NCBI GenBank assembly: GCA_016291435.1 | Contig: JAEEXH010000014.1 | Coordinates: forward strand, 1 to 46,725 | Direction of reading: 5' to 3' | DNA: 46,725 bases | DNA from: Oscillospiraceae bacterium | GTDB taxonomy: Bacteria > Bacillota > Clostridia > Oscillospirales > Ruminococcaceae | Part shown: positions 1-8,335 of the stretch, one piece after another | How the letters are laid out: every line of letters begins with the position of its first letter | Position numbering within the stretch: position 1 is the first letter of the stretch | Position numbers and translations under genes: made by a program | The notes under the pieces: generated by a model | What the model saw: only the letters and a program-made list of their open reading frames with translations | What the model was told of the DNA's origin: nothing | The model's database searches: none

Positions 1-149
1 TTGACCTGATCCATCTTGATGGTGACCTTCTCAACGGAGATCTCAGCGGTTGCATCTGCGCTTGCGCTCATTGCGGTTGCGCCCAGTGCAAACAGGGTTG
101 CTGCGCCGCAAACTGCTGCGGCAAACTTCTTGAAAATAGATGTGCTCAT
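1..149 (-). CDS. Secreted protein, N-terminal fragment (possible cohesin-like)
   Basis: Only the first 49 codons are in the window; the gene runs off the left edge. The start ATG is at 147-149, preceded by an AGAAAGGAT ribosome binding site (about 158-166). The product opens with a classical Sec signal peptide: a basic start (MSTSIFKK), a hydrophobic Ala-rich stretch and a likely cut after ASA near residue 31. The mature part begins ATAEISVEKVTIKMDQV, a beta-strand-like opening of the kind seen at the start of cohesin or cohesin-like modules of ruminococcal surface proteins. That identity is a guess from 17 residues. Its promoter and 5' hairpin leader suggest a well-expressed exported protein. 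Confidence 0.7.
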   Translation of the reverse strand, partial: MSTSIFKKFAAAVCGAATLFALGATAMSASADATAEISVEKVTIKMDQV

Positions 150-645
150 GTGTTTCAATCCTTTCTGTTTTGTGTAAGATCAATGCCAGTTGATTCGGCA
201 TCGCTACCTAAAAATGTCATCCTGCTGCATGTCCGACAGCCTGACCAATCGAAAATGCACACAGGCGCAGGGATGGTATTCCCTGATACAAGAGTATTTT
301 ATCACAAATCGGGGATCAAGTCAAGCGTGTTCGGCGCTTTTGACCACCAATTTGCTAATACATTTTTATTGATTTTTTGTTTAGCTTTCACAAAGCGTGC
401 CGTTTTTCTGCACATTTCTGCCAAATTCGTTTCGTTTTCCGCAATTTTCCTGTCTGTGCGCGGTTTCCGCACAGCAAAGACTGCGTGCGGTTTTCCGAAG
501 TGCATCCTCATTTACCGTCCGATCCTGCCAAAGAATACAGGTCTTCCCGCCATCTGAATATGTCTGCTCCCTGCGGTATCCGCACAGCTCCGGCAGCTTC
601 ATGCAGCATCATCTCCCGTTTGGTTTTATGAAGGAGAGCGCGGCA
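150..645. other. 496-bp intergenic region without a convincing gene
   Basis: It holds the promoter and leader of the left-edge gene (150-324). From 325 to 645 is sequence downstream of typA with no clear intrinsic terminator. Open frames exist here (for example 381-602 minus, 73 codons) but lack a good ribosome binding site and recognisable sequence, so I do not call them. Confidence 0.6.
296..324 (-). promoter_or_regulatory. Sigma-A promoter for the exported protein at 1-149
   Basis: On the minus strand, TTGACT (319-324), a 17-bp spacer and TAAAAT (296-301). Transcription should start near 289. The leader is about 140 nt and its 5' end can form a 6-bp hairpin (268-273 with 280-285), which may protect the mRNA. 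Confidence 0.75.
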
Positions 646-2466
646 TTATGCCTTCTTGAATTTCTGCTTCATGCGCAGGCTGTTATCGAGAATGCGCTTG
701 CGGATGCGCAGGCTTTCGGGCGTGACCTCCAGCAGCTCGTCTTCCGCAAGATACTCCAGACAGTCCTCCAGGCTCATATCCTTCGGCGGGATGAGACGCA
801 GCGCGTCATCCGAGCCGCTTGCACGGGTATTTGTGAGATGCTTGCGCTTGCAGACATTGACGACAATATCCTCTGCCTTCGGAGAGCAGCCGACAACCAT
901 GCCCTCATAGACCTGTGTGCCTGCACCGATAAACAGTGCGCCGCGCTCCTGTGCATTGTAAAGGCCGTAGGTGACCGCCTCGCCTGTCTCATAGGAGATC
1001 AGCGAGCCGATGGATCTGCGCGGGATCTCGCCCTTATACGGCGCATATTCCGCAAAGACGGAGGACATGATGCCCTCGCCCTTTGTATCGGTCAGAAATT
1101 CACTCTTATAGCCGAAGAGACCGCGGGACGGAATCAGGAATTCAAGACGCATTCTGCTGCCCTGCGGGTGCATCTCCTGAAGCTCTGCCTTTCTGCCGCC
1201 GAGCTTTTCCATCACAGCGCCGACAGCCCCCTCCGGGACGTCGATGACCAGACGCTCGATCGGCTCAAGCTGCTTGCCGTTCTCCTCCTTCATCAGGACA
1301 CGGGGCGGCGAGACAGCAAGCTCATAGCCCTCTCTGCGCATATTCTCAATGAGGATAGACAGGTGCATTTCGCCTCTGCCTGCAACAAGGAAGGAATCTG
1401 TGCTGTCCGTATCAGAGACGCGCAGGGAGACATCCTTCAGCAGCTCCCTATAGAGGCGGTCGCGGAGCTGGCGGGAGGTGACAAATTTGCCCTCTCTGCC
1501 GGCAAGCGGGCTGTCGTTGACGGAGAATGTCATTTCGACGGTCGGCTCACTGATCTTTGTGAAGCTCAGCGGCTCATAGCTGCCGGCCGCACAGATCGTG
1601 TCACCGATGTTGATGCCGTCGATGCCGGAGACCCAGACGATGTCGCCGACGGTCGCCTGCTGCGTGGAGACACGCTGGAGCTGCTCGATCTGGAGCAGTG
1701 TGACGAGCTTTGCGTTGACCGGCTTCTCCTCGCTGTGGAAGTTTCCGACCTGCACCTGCTGACCGACGGTCGCAGTGCCGCGAACGATTCTGCCGATGCC
1801 GATTCTGCCGACATATTCGTTGTAGTCGATCGAAGAAACAAGCATTTGCAGCGGCTCATCGGGCTCGCCCTGCGGCGGCTCAATGTAGTTGAGGATCGTG
1901 TCGAAGAGCGGCTTCAGATCGGTGCCCGCCTCATACTGTGAGATAGACGCCGTGCCCGCACGCCCCGAGCAGAACAGCACCGGGCTCTCGAGCTGCTCGT
2001 CATTCGCATCGAGGTCGAGCAGGAGCTCCAGTACCTCGTCGCCGATCTCATCGAGACGCGCATCCGGACGGTCGATCTTGTTGACAACAATGATGATCTT
2101 CTGTCCCATTTCAAGTGCCTTCGAGAGCACAAAACGGGTTTGCGGCATCGGACCCTCCGCCGCATCCACAAGCAGCAGCACGCCGTCCACCATGTTCAGC
2201 ACGCGCTCGACCTCGCCGGAGAAATCCGCGTGACCGGGAGTGTCGATAATGTTGATTTTCACGCCGTTATACATAACGGAAGTGTTCTTCGCAAGAATCG
2301 TGATGCCTCTCTCGCGCTCAAGGTCATTGGAATCCATGACGCGCTCCGTGACCGACTGATTCTCGCGGAATGCGCCGCTCTGCTTGAGCATCTCATCGAC
2401 GAGCGTGGTCTTGCCGTGGTCAACGTGCGCGATGATCGCGATATTTCTTAAATCGTTCCGAACCAA
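646..2466 (-). CDS. typA: Ribosome-associated GTPase TypA/BipA
   Basis: A translational GTPase of the EF-G/LepA superfamily that binds the 70S ribosome and helps ribosome assembly and stress or cold adaptation. The 606-residue length fits the family. Visible G motifs are the P-loop AHVDHGKTT (about residues 13-21), the G2/switch region RERGITI, G3 DTPGHADF and G4 NKIDRP. Domain II, the EF-G-like domains III and V and the BipA-specific C-terminus (ending in the RIRKRILD region) follow. The start is a TTG at 2464-2466: an AGGAGGG site lies 6-7 nt upstream and [12 protein letters not shown] aligns with the usual TypA start ([12 protein letters not shown]). It lies downstream of the Sel1 gene with a likely terminator between them, and no strong promoter of its own is obvious. 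Confidence 0.95.
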   Translation of the reverse strand: MVRNDLRNIAIIAHVDHGKTTLVDEMLKQSGAFRENQSVTERVMDSNDLERERGITILAKNTSVMYNGVKINIIDTPGHADFSGEVERVLNMVDGVLLLVDAAEGPMPQTRFVLSKALEMGQKIIIVVNKIDRPDARLDEIGDEVLELLLDLDANDEQLESPVLFCSGRAGTASISQYEAGTDLKPLFDTILNYIEPPQGEPDEPLQMLVSSIDYNEYVGRIGIGRIVRGTATVGQQVQVGNFHSEEKPVNAKLVTLLQIEQLQRVSTQQATVGDIVWVSGIDGINIGDTICAAGSYEPLSFTKISEPTVEMTFSVNDSPLAGREGKFVTSRQLRDRLYRELLKDVSLRVSDTDSTDSFLVAGRGEMHLSILIENMRREGYELAVSPPRVLMKEENGKQLEPIERLVIDVPEGAVGAVMEKLGGRKAELQEMHPQGSRMRLEFLIPSRGLFGYKSEFLTDTKGEGIMSSVFAEYAPYKGEIPRRSIGSLISYETGEAVTYGLYNAQERGALFIGAGTQVYEGMVVGCSPKAEDIVVNVCKRKHLTNTRASGSDDALRLIPPKDMSLEDCLEYLAEDELLEVTPESLRIRKRILDNSLRMKQKFKKA

Positions 2467-2498
2467 AGTATACCCTCCTAAAAATTATCATATGGCAT

Positions 2499-2520
2499 AA
2501 GAAAGAGGCGCGATCGCCTC
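2499..2520 (-). terminator. Intrinsic terminator after the Sel1 gene
   Basis: Stem GAGGCG (2515-2520) with CGCCTC (2505-2510), a 4-nt loop, then a T-rich tract on the minus strand (2499-2504). Since typA lies just downstream without a clear promoter, it may act as a partial attenuator. Confidence 0.55.
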
Positions 2521-2536
2521 CTTCTGATTGATCACA

Positions 2537-3289
2537 TTACTTATCCCCGCGCATCTGCTGCACGAGCGCACGCTTCTGCTGCCGGAACATCGGGATTGCC
2601 TTCAGCCCGGTCGCAGCCATTGCAAACCGCTCGCCGATCTCCAGCCAGCGCATGGCAGCCTCATAATCCTGCGGAACACCGATTCCGTTTGCACAGTAGT
2701 GCGAAAGCAGGAAGGTGATGCGGGTATGCGCTCTGAGAAGCAGCCGGCAGGTATTGAGGAAATCCACGAAATTCGGCTGATTATAATAGTTCCAGTAGGT
2801 GCGGATCATGTTCTCTGCCTGGAGCGCCCAGTAAAACGCCTGATCGGGATTCTTCTCTGCGCCGAACACGCCCTGCTCATAGCAGCGGGAAAGTTTTTCC
2901 ATCGCCTGCCAGGAGCCCGCCTTTGCCGCAAGCTCACGCATCCGGAAATGCTCCTTCTCATCGCGCTGCACGATGCCGCGCTCAGGATCGAGATAGAAAT
3001 CCGCAAGATGGCAGAGTGCATCCGGGACGCCCTTTTCTGCCGCCTGCTTGAAATATTCATACGACTGCCTGTAATCCTGCTCTGCGCCGCCCCAGCCGAA
3101 CAGATACCGTTCGCCGAGCTCCAGCATAGAGCCCTCATCTCCGCCCATCGCATGACGCCTGAGCTCCTCGATCGGCACAGCCTCATAGGGGCGGTGCACT
3201 GTAACCGGCTCGCCGCCGTCCTTTGGGGTGAATGTCACCGCAACCGACGGGATATATCCCGGGCGGATCATCTCAACGGTCTCACTCAT
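2537..3289 (-). CDS. Sel1-repeat (SLR) protein
   Basis: A 250-residue protein of alpha-helical Sel1-like repeats, a TPR-like scaffold that mediates protein-protein contacts. The repeats show as A.GD..SMLELGERYLFG, then DYRQSYEYFKQAAEKGVPDA, LADFYLD, AGSWQAMEKLSRCYEQGVFG, and near the C-terminus LSHYCANGIGVPQDYEAAMR. No signal peptide or membrane segment is seen, so it is probably cytoplasmic. I start it at the ATG at 3287-3289 because an AAGGAGGAG site lies just upstream; a longer in-frame extension to 3358 would run through the promoter. The partner and role are unknown. It has its own consensus promoter. Confidence 0.8.
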   Translation of the reverse strand: MSETVEMIRPGYIPSVAVTFTPKDGGEPVTVHRPYEAVPIEELRRHAMGGDEGSMLELGERYLFGWGGAEQDYRQSYEYFKQAAEKGVPDALCHLADFYLDPERGIVQRDEKEHFRMRELAAKAGSWQAMEKLSRCYEQGVFGAEKNPDQAFYWALQAENMIRTYWNYYNQPNFVDFLNTCRLLLRAHTRITFLLSHYCANGIGVPQDYEAAMRWLEIGERFAMAATGLKAIPMFRQQKRALVQQMRGDK

Positions 3290-3328
3290 CCGGCACTCCT
3301 CCTTAATTGATTTGTTCCTTAACAACTG

Positions 3329-3358
3329 ATTATAACACCCCGGCGCGGATTTTGTCAA
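3329..3358 (-). promoter_or_regulatory. Consensus sigma-A promoter for the Sel1 gene
   Basis: TTGACA (3353-3358), 18-bp spacer, TATAAT (3329-3334) on the minus strand. Both hexamers are perfect, and the ATG is about 33 nt below the expected start. Confidence 0.85.
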
Positions 3359-3482
3359 GCATCCGACCGATTTCCCGCGATTTCAAGACAAATTCTGCTC
3401 AGAGATGTTCAGTTTTCGTGAATTTTCCCGAAGCCGGGCAGAAAATCGCGCACTTTCGCACATGAAATGTGATAAAACGGCA

Positions 3483-3511
3483 TTGCCCCGGCGCCCGATC
3501 TCTGGTATAAT
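3483..3511 (+). promoter_or_regulatory. Promoter for the SGNH hydrolase gene
   Basis: TTGCCC (3483-3488), 17-bp spacer, perfect TATAAT (3506-3511). The expected start is near 3518, about 60 nt upstream of the ATG. Confidence 0.75.
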
Positions 3512-3576
3512 GGATGCAGATAGAAAAACAGCGCACTTAGGGGAAATACCACGCATACACGAAGGAGTTCTTCGGC

Positions 3577-4338
3577 ATGAACAACATTCAGAACGGTCCG
3601 CTTTTCTGCGCACCGGAGCCCATTCGCCTGCTTTGTCTCGGCGATTCGCTGACAGACGGCTTCTGGCTCCCGGGCGGCTACCGCAACACCCTCTGCCGCC
3701 TGCTTACGGAAAACGGACTCAGCAGCGCCGTGCAGTTTCTCGGCATCAATGAGAGCGGCACCGGCTATGACACACATCACGCAGGATTCAGCAGCTTTGC
3801 GACCGTCGATATCGCAGAATCGGTCACCGGCGGCAGGCGCGGCATCGCAGGCATGCTTGACGAGGTATTGCAGTGCGGCACGCCGGATGTGATCTTTTTG
3901 CAGATCGGCACCAACGACATCCTGAGCCTCTACGAGCTCGACCGCTTCCGCTTCCGCCTTACGGCGATCTGTGAGCGGCTGCTCCGCGGCATGCACGCTG
4001 ACGGCATGCTGTATCTCGGGCAGCTTGCACCGCTCGACGCCAATGATCCGACCTTCATCGACCCGCGCTTTTTCTCGCCGGAATCGGCAGATGCCGCCGT
4101 CGCGGAATGCAACCGCCAGATCGCAGAAATCGCAGCAAGGCTCTCCGCCGAAGGGAAGCCTGTGATCCTTGCGGATGCAGGCAGTATCCTCACGAAAGCA
4201 GACCTGCATGACGGCGTTCACCCGACCGCAGAGGGCTACGAAAAACTCGGCGTCTTCTGGTTCAGCATACTCGCCGGGGAACTCAATCGACGCAGAATGC
4301 TCTCCGTGACCAGTTTAGTCACCGGAAAGCGTGCGTAA
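3577..4338 (+). CDS. SGNH/GDSL-family hydrolase
   Basis: A 253-residue serine esterase of the SGNH fold. Block I is LCLGDSLTDG with the nucleophile at Ser24, block III is IGTNDIL (Gly-x-Asn), and block V is DGVHPTAEGY with the Asp-His pair. The Gly of block II is not certain. There is no signal peptide, so it should act in the cytoplasm, most likely deacetylating or deacylating small glycans or esters; the substrate cannot be read from the sequence. The ribosome binding site is AAGGAG about 10 nt before the ATG. The gene is monocistronic, with its own promoter upstream and a strong terminator directly behind it, next to a convergent pectate lyase gene. Confidence 0.85.
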   Translation: MNNIQNGPLFCAPEPIRLLCLGDSLTDGFWLPGGYRNTLCRLLTENGLSSAVQFLGINESGTGYDTHHAGFSSFATVDIAESVTGGRRGIAGMLDEVLQCGTPDVIFLQIGTNDILSLYELDRFRFRLTAICERLLRGMHADGMLYLGQLAPLDANDPTFIDPRFFSPESADAAVAECNRQIAEIAARLSAEGKPVILADAGSILTKADLHDGVHPTAEGYEKLGVFWFSILAGELNRRRMLSVTSLVTGKRA

Positions 4339-4356
4339 GAAAAACAAATAAACTTT

Positions 4357-4389
4357 GCGCCGGAACCCGTCAAGGCTCCGGCGCTTTTT
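4357..4389 (+). terminator. Intrinsic terminator of the SGNH gene
   Basis: GCGCCGGA (4357-4364) pairs with TCCGGCGC (4377-4384), followed by TTTTT. It lies between convergent genes. The minus-strand side is A/T-rich but less ideal, so its effect on the pectate lyase gene is uncertain. Confidence 0.85.
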
Positions 4390-4403
4390 CTGTTTCATTC
4401 CGA

Positions 4404-7400
4404 TCAGAGGGTGTCAAGAATACCCGCGAGATATTTCAGCAGCACCGTCAGGTCATCCGGCTCCAGCGCGCCGCTTTGGTTGCAGTCTGCATTCAGGCTG
4501 CCGCGTGCCGAGAGCTCTGCGCCCGATACGCCTGCCGTTGCTTTCGCAAGCAGCACCGCGTCTGCCAGCTCGACCGTACCGTTGCAGTCTGCATCGCCGC
4601 GCATGACTCGCGGCTGCTCCTGCACCGTCTGCTCCTGCACGAGCACCGTATACTGCACGACCGAAACTGCGGTGCCGTTCTGCCCGAGCGTCACAGTCTC
4701 GCCTGCCGCAAAGTCCTTCTGATATACATAGAACCGCACATCCTTACTGTTCGTGACGGTGAGCTCCGTCTTGGTCCAGTCAGAGAGCCATGCCGGAAAC
4801 GCATTCCGTTCATCGGTCACACGCGTATCAAGCAGCACGGATACCGTGACATCCTTTGCAGCCGTGAACTGCGCAAGATCTGCCGTCAGCGCCTTTGCAT
4901 CGCAGGGCGTGATAATTGCCTCTGCGCCGAGCAGCGACTCCGGGATATCCGCATAGGTCACATCGCGGTCGCCGAACAGAAGATCGCCCGCTGCGAGGTT
5001 TTCCTTGATCGCCCAGCTTGCGTAATACTGCGCATCATTGACTTCGAGATCGCGGATCAGCGTGCCGTTCAGCGAATCGAGCTTCACCGTGAGGATCCAC
5101 TTCTGCGAAGCGGAATCGTCGCATGCCCACTCGATCACATCCGCGCCGTCCTCCGCGGAGCCTGAGATCACGCCGAGGCAGGAATTGTCGTCAGAGACCT
5201 TCGTGCAGATCGTGTAAGTACCGTCGCCGTTGTCCACAAATTTCAGCCTGCGTGCATCGGATTCGTCATTCGACCAGAGCCCGATGCTCGTGCCGTTGTC
5301 CGCGCTGCCGTAGGGGACATCCAGGCAAAGGCTGCCGCTGCCGAGCGTCGAATATACATAGTAATAGCCGTCGCCTGCATCCGTGAGCTTCCAGGTCTGC
5401 GATGCCGCACTCTGCTGCACATTCGTGCCGCTCGCAGGAGATGCGTCTGCGCTGCTGAGGAAAAGCCCGCTGCCCTTGTTCGTGATCGTGTAGCTGTACT
5501 GCGTGTCGATGACAGCGCCCTGCTTGCCCGCGTGCCCGTTGAATACCACCGGGTCGCCTGCCAGCTCATTGAGATAGAGCTCAAGATTCGTGTAGTCATC
5601 CGCAGAGAGCGAAACCGCCGCGCCGTCTGCGGCATTGTTCGGGTTCAGACCGTGTGACGCTTCCCATGCATCGGACATGCCGTCGCCGTCGGTATCGGCA
5701 GGCTTTGTGCCGCCCTTGAAATTGGAGCTGTTCGGATAGCCGCCGGCATCGTTCTGTGTGTCGATGATGCCCTTGAGACCGTCTCTGCTGCCCGTGTAGG
5801 TATAAGTGCCGTTCTTGACTTCCTTCTGATAGCGGCTGTCGATGTAGTCAAAGCCCGGTGCACTGGCACCTGCCTGCGCGATGACCAGCTTGTAGGCTTC
5901 CTCCGCAGACTGCGTTGCAACATAGGATTCATACCACGGCGTATTGCTGCGGACAGTGTCATTCGTCGAATTCTTGCCGCCGGACTTCGCTTTGCCGCTC
6001 GACCATTCATCGGCATTTGCTGCAATGAGAACAGAACCGTTCTGCGCAACCTTCATATTGCCGGCTGCATAGAGCATCTGCATATCGCTCGTGTTCAGCT
6101 CATTGCCGTCCACGGAGACAAGGTGCAGGGAGGTGTTCGAGACAGGCCCCGCCTTATAGTAGTTGTTCACGAACTGCACGCGCCTTGCGCCGCCGTCGGT
6201 CGTTCTGTCGCGCCAGTTGTAGACGACATTGTTGCGGATATCGAGCTGCCCGCCGTAGGTGACGGCATCCTGCTCCATCGCGCCGGCAAGCGACCAGTTT
6301 CTGCCGGTGTTGTTGATCAGCAGATTGTGGTGGAAGCTGCCGGTATAGCCGCCGATGGATGCCGCAAACGCATGGCGCTCGACATCGGAGCGGTCATTTG
6401 CATTGTAGTGTACGGAATTGTTGAGCGATTCGCCGATGATATTCCACTGGAAGGAGATATTGGCGGCGCTGCGGGAGGAGAAGCCCTCGTCCGTCGCCCA
6501 GGAGATCGAGCAGTGATCGACAATGGAATAGGTGCAGGAGCCAAGCCCCATGCCGCCGGTCGATTTGCCGTTCATCTCGCCGACACGCACGCGCACATCG
6601 CGGATGACAACATCCTCAGCGCCCATCGCGCCGAAATCGTAGTTGATGAGCGTGATGCCGTCGCCGGGGGCTGTCTGTCCCGCGACATACACATCGCCGC
6701 CGTCCTCGGGGATGCAGAGCACCGATTTCAGCGCGATCACGCCGCCGACATCAAAGACAACAGTGCGCGGACCCTTGAGGGTCTCGAGACCGTAGCGGAG
6801 GGAGCCCTCGCCGCTGTCATTGAGATTCGTCACATGGTAGACCGTGCCGCCTCTGCCGCCGCGTGCATATCTGCCGTAGCCCTCTGCGGTCGGGAAGGCA
6901 AGGCGCGTGATCTGAAAGGAATAGACAGCGCCCTTTGTGACCGTACTGCCGCTGACCTCATCCACGCGCCAGTAGTAGGTCGGGACAGAGGAATAGGTCT
7001 CATCGAGCGTATACTTCGTGCCGCTCTGATTGCCCTTATACTCCGGAGATGCCGTTGTCGCATGGAACACGGCATCATAGCTTGTGCCGATATAGACATT
7101 GTGCGACTGCGCATTCTTGCCCGCTGTCCAGGAAAGTACGCCGGATTCCAGATGCTTCTCCTGATCCGCCGGCGAGATGCGGGAAATACCGTTCACGGGA
7201 TCTGCGCCGTCAAGCTCAAAGCCGTTCAGCCATGCAACATCCATTCTGCCGCCGCCCTCGGGCGTGATCAGGATCGTGACAGCGCTCCCCTGCCATGTGA
7301 CATAGGAGATGCCCGCATCGTCCTCATTCGTCACATTCGTCGGGCACTTGACGCCCGTGAGCACCTTCTGCCCGTTGACAGAGATGCTGAGATTGCTGTT

Positions 7401-7886
7401 TGCATAGCCGTCGGTGTTGCAGTGCCACATCTGAAGCGAATGGCTGCCGTCAGAGAGCCCGCTGATTTCGAGCTTTAAGACGCCGCCGTTGTCGCCGTCC
7501 TTGATCTTCGCGCCGTCCATCGTCATGCGCGGATAGATGCCGCTCTGGAGCTGGAGCTTCTTGTTGTTCGCGCCGGTGACATTTCCGCCGACGGAGCCGC
7601 CGTTCGAGAGCCTGAAGGTTACGCCGCCGACCGAATAGGAATCTGACGCGCCTTCCGTCAGAAGCCAGTTGTTCGCGTTCTTGGAATAGGACGCCTTTCT
7701 GCCGTCATTCTTGTTGATGTCCACGCGGATACGGCTGCCGGTCTCTGCGGCATATGCCGTGACCGCAGCGGAATCCGCACAGCGCGTCAGCGGATAGCCC
7801 GCCGCTGCACCTGTGCCCGCCGCCAGCAGCAGTGCCGTCACGAAAGACAGCACGCGCCGGCAGTTCGGAATGCCTCTGTTTTTCAT
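4404..7886 (-). CDS. Secreted multidomain PL1-type pectate lyase with CBM13-like and dockerin modules
   Basis: A 1160-residue exported enzyme that should cleave pectin (polygalacturonate) by beta-elimination. Order of parts: signal peptide (1-48); a beta-rich N-terminal carbohydrate-binding-like module (50-228); a fibronectin III-like domain (232-325); a parallel beta-helix PL1-like catalytic domain (about 330-720) with FPTAEGYGRYARGGRGG, DHCSISWATDEGF, HHNLL and DIRNNVVYNW blocks; a Ca-binding DTDGDGMSDAWE segment (731-745); a ricin-type beta-trefoil/CBM13-like domain (797-935) with repeated Q.W and cysteine-paired motifs; an unknown beta-domain (940-1085); and a type I dockerin (1096-1155) with two Ca loops (GDADCNGTVELADAV, NADCNQSGALEPDDL). 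The dockerin suggests assembly on a cohesin scaffold. The start is supported by a GGGGGAAG site. The gene is transcribed alone from its own promoter. Confidence 0.88.
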   Translation of the reverse strand: MKNRGIPNCRRVLSFVTALLLAAGTGAAAGYPLTRCADSAAVTAYAAETGSRIRVDINKNDGRKASYSKNANNWLLTEGASDSYSVGGVTFRLSNGGSVGGNVTGANNKKLQLQSGIYPRMTMDGAKIKDGDNGGVLKLEISGLSDGSHSLQMWHCNTDGYANSNLSISVNGQKVLTGVKCPTNVTNEDDAGISYVTWQGSAVTILITPEGGGRMDVAWLNGFELDGADPVNGISRISPADQEKHLESGVLSWTAGKNAQSHNVYIGTSYDAVFHATTASPEYKGNQSGTKYTLDETYSSVPTYYWRVDEVSGSTVTKGAVYSFQITRLAFPTAEGYGRYARGGRGGTVYHVTNLNDSGEGSLRYGLETLKGPRTVVFDVGGVIALKSVLCIPEDGGDVYVAGQTAPGDGITLINYDFGAMGAEDVVIRDVRVRVGEMNGKSTGGMGLGSCTYSIVDHCSISWATDEGFSSRSAANISFQWNIIGESLNNSVHYNANDRSDVERHAFAASIGGYTGSFHHNLLINNTGRNWSLAGAMEQDAVTYGGQLDIRNNVVYNWRDRTTDGGARRVQFVNNYYKAGPVSNTSLHLVSVDGNELNTSDMQMLYAAGNMKVAQNGSVLIAANADEWSSGKAKSGGKNSTNDTVRSNTPWYESYVATQSAEEAYKLVIAQAGASAPGFDYIDSRYQKEVKNGTYTYTGSRDGLKGIIDTQNDAGGYPNSSNFKGGTKPADTDGDGMSDAWEASHGLNPNNAADGAAVSLSADDYTNLELYLNELAGDPVVFNGHAGKQGAVIDTQYSYTITNKGSGLFLSSADASPASGTNVQQSAASQTWKLTDAGDGYYYVYSTLGSGSLCLDVPYGSADNGTSIGLWSNDESDARRLKFVDNGDGTYTICTKVSDDNSCLGVISGSAEDGADVIEWACDDSASQKWILTVKLDSLNGTLIRDLEVNDAQYYASWAIKENLAAGDLLFGDRDVTYADIPESLLGAEAIITPCDAKALTADLAQFTAAKDVTVSVLLDTRVTDERNAFPAWLSDWTKTELTVTNSKDVRFYVYQKDFAAGETVTLGQNGTAVSVVQYTVLVQEQTVQEQPRVMRGDADCNGTVELADAVLLAKATAGVSGAELSARGSLNADCNQSGALEPDDLTVLLKYLAGILDTL

Positions 7887-7938
7887 GTTTCTTCCCCCAA
7901 TAAATCTGATATTTTGCCTATCATATCAGGCTATACTT

Positions 7939-7967
7939 ATGATAACACAGCGGGTGTATTTATGCAA
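7939..7967 (-). promoter_or_regulatory. Promoter of the pectate lyase gene
   Basis: TTGCAT (7962-7967), 17-bp spacer, TATCAT (7939-7944) on the minus strand. The leader begins near 7932 and at once can form a 7-bp hairpin (7906-7912 with 7923-7929). Confidence 0.65.
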
Positions 7968-8002
7968 TGCAAATTTATCTCTTGTTTATGTCAAATCATT
8001 TT

Positions 8003-8278
8003 TTATTGCACCGGGAAGGTCTGCCACGGCAGGAAGAATGCAGCAATCTGCCAGGCGATTCCAAGCAGATTGACCGCATGAAAATACCATTTTTTCGTCT
8101 TGTGATGAAACACATGCATGCCGAGCAGCGCACCTGCCGCGCCGCCGAAAAATCCCGTGAGCAGCAGCGTCGCCTCGGGAATGCGCCAGCGGTGCTTCTG
8201 TGCCTTCCGCTTGTCGATGCCGTACATCACGAAGGCGGCAAGGCTGACGATGCAGAGAAAGATTGCGTAATACTTCAT
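8003..8278 (-). CDS. DUF1294 family small membrane protein
   Basis: A 91-residue integral membrane protein. It has an N-terminal hydrophobic helix (about 3-20), the family's YGIDKRKA..HRWRIPE block (about 20-37), a glycine-rich helix (LLLTGFFGGAAGALLGM), a short HHKTKKWYF loop and a C-terminal helix. This order (D-K-x-A, R-x-P-E, GG..GA..GM..F.HKT.K..F) matches DUF1294, a widespread family with no assigned function. The ribosome binding site AAAGGAGG is good. The gene lies just after the terminator of the clostripain gene and has no clear promoter, so it probably depends on readthrough. Confidence 0.85.
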   Translation of the reverse strand: MKYYAIFLCIVSLAAFVMYGIDKRKAQKHRWRIPEATLLLTGFFGGAAGALLGMHVFHHKTKKWYFHAVNLLGIAWQIAAFFLPWQTFPVQ

Positions 8279-8293
8279 AGCTTTCCTCCTTTG

Positions 8294-8324
8294 AAAAAGC
8301 GCCCTGCATTTTTCAGCAGAGCGC
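8294..8324 (-). terminator. Intrinsic terminator of the clostripain gene
   Basis: GCGCTCTGC (8316-8324) pairs with GCAGGGCGC (8299-8307) around an 8-nt loop, with TTTTT on the minus strand (8294-8298). Confidence 0.85.
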
Positions 8325-8335
8325 TTTCCTGTTGA

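Noticed and set aside
150-557. Plus-strand 135-codon frame near the left edge
   Set aside because: It runs over the minus-strand promoter and leader and has Phe/Ser-rich composition without a start signal.
381-602. 73-codon minus-strand frame between typA and the left-edge gene
   Set aside because: Weak start context and no recognisable sequence; could be real but cannot be supported.
397-1941. Long plus-strand frame (514 codons) opposite typA
   Set aside because: Shadow of typA caused by GC-rich third positions; no ribosome binding site and no family sequence.
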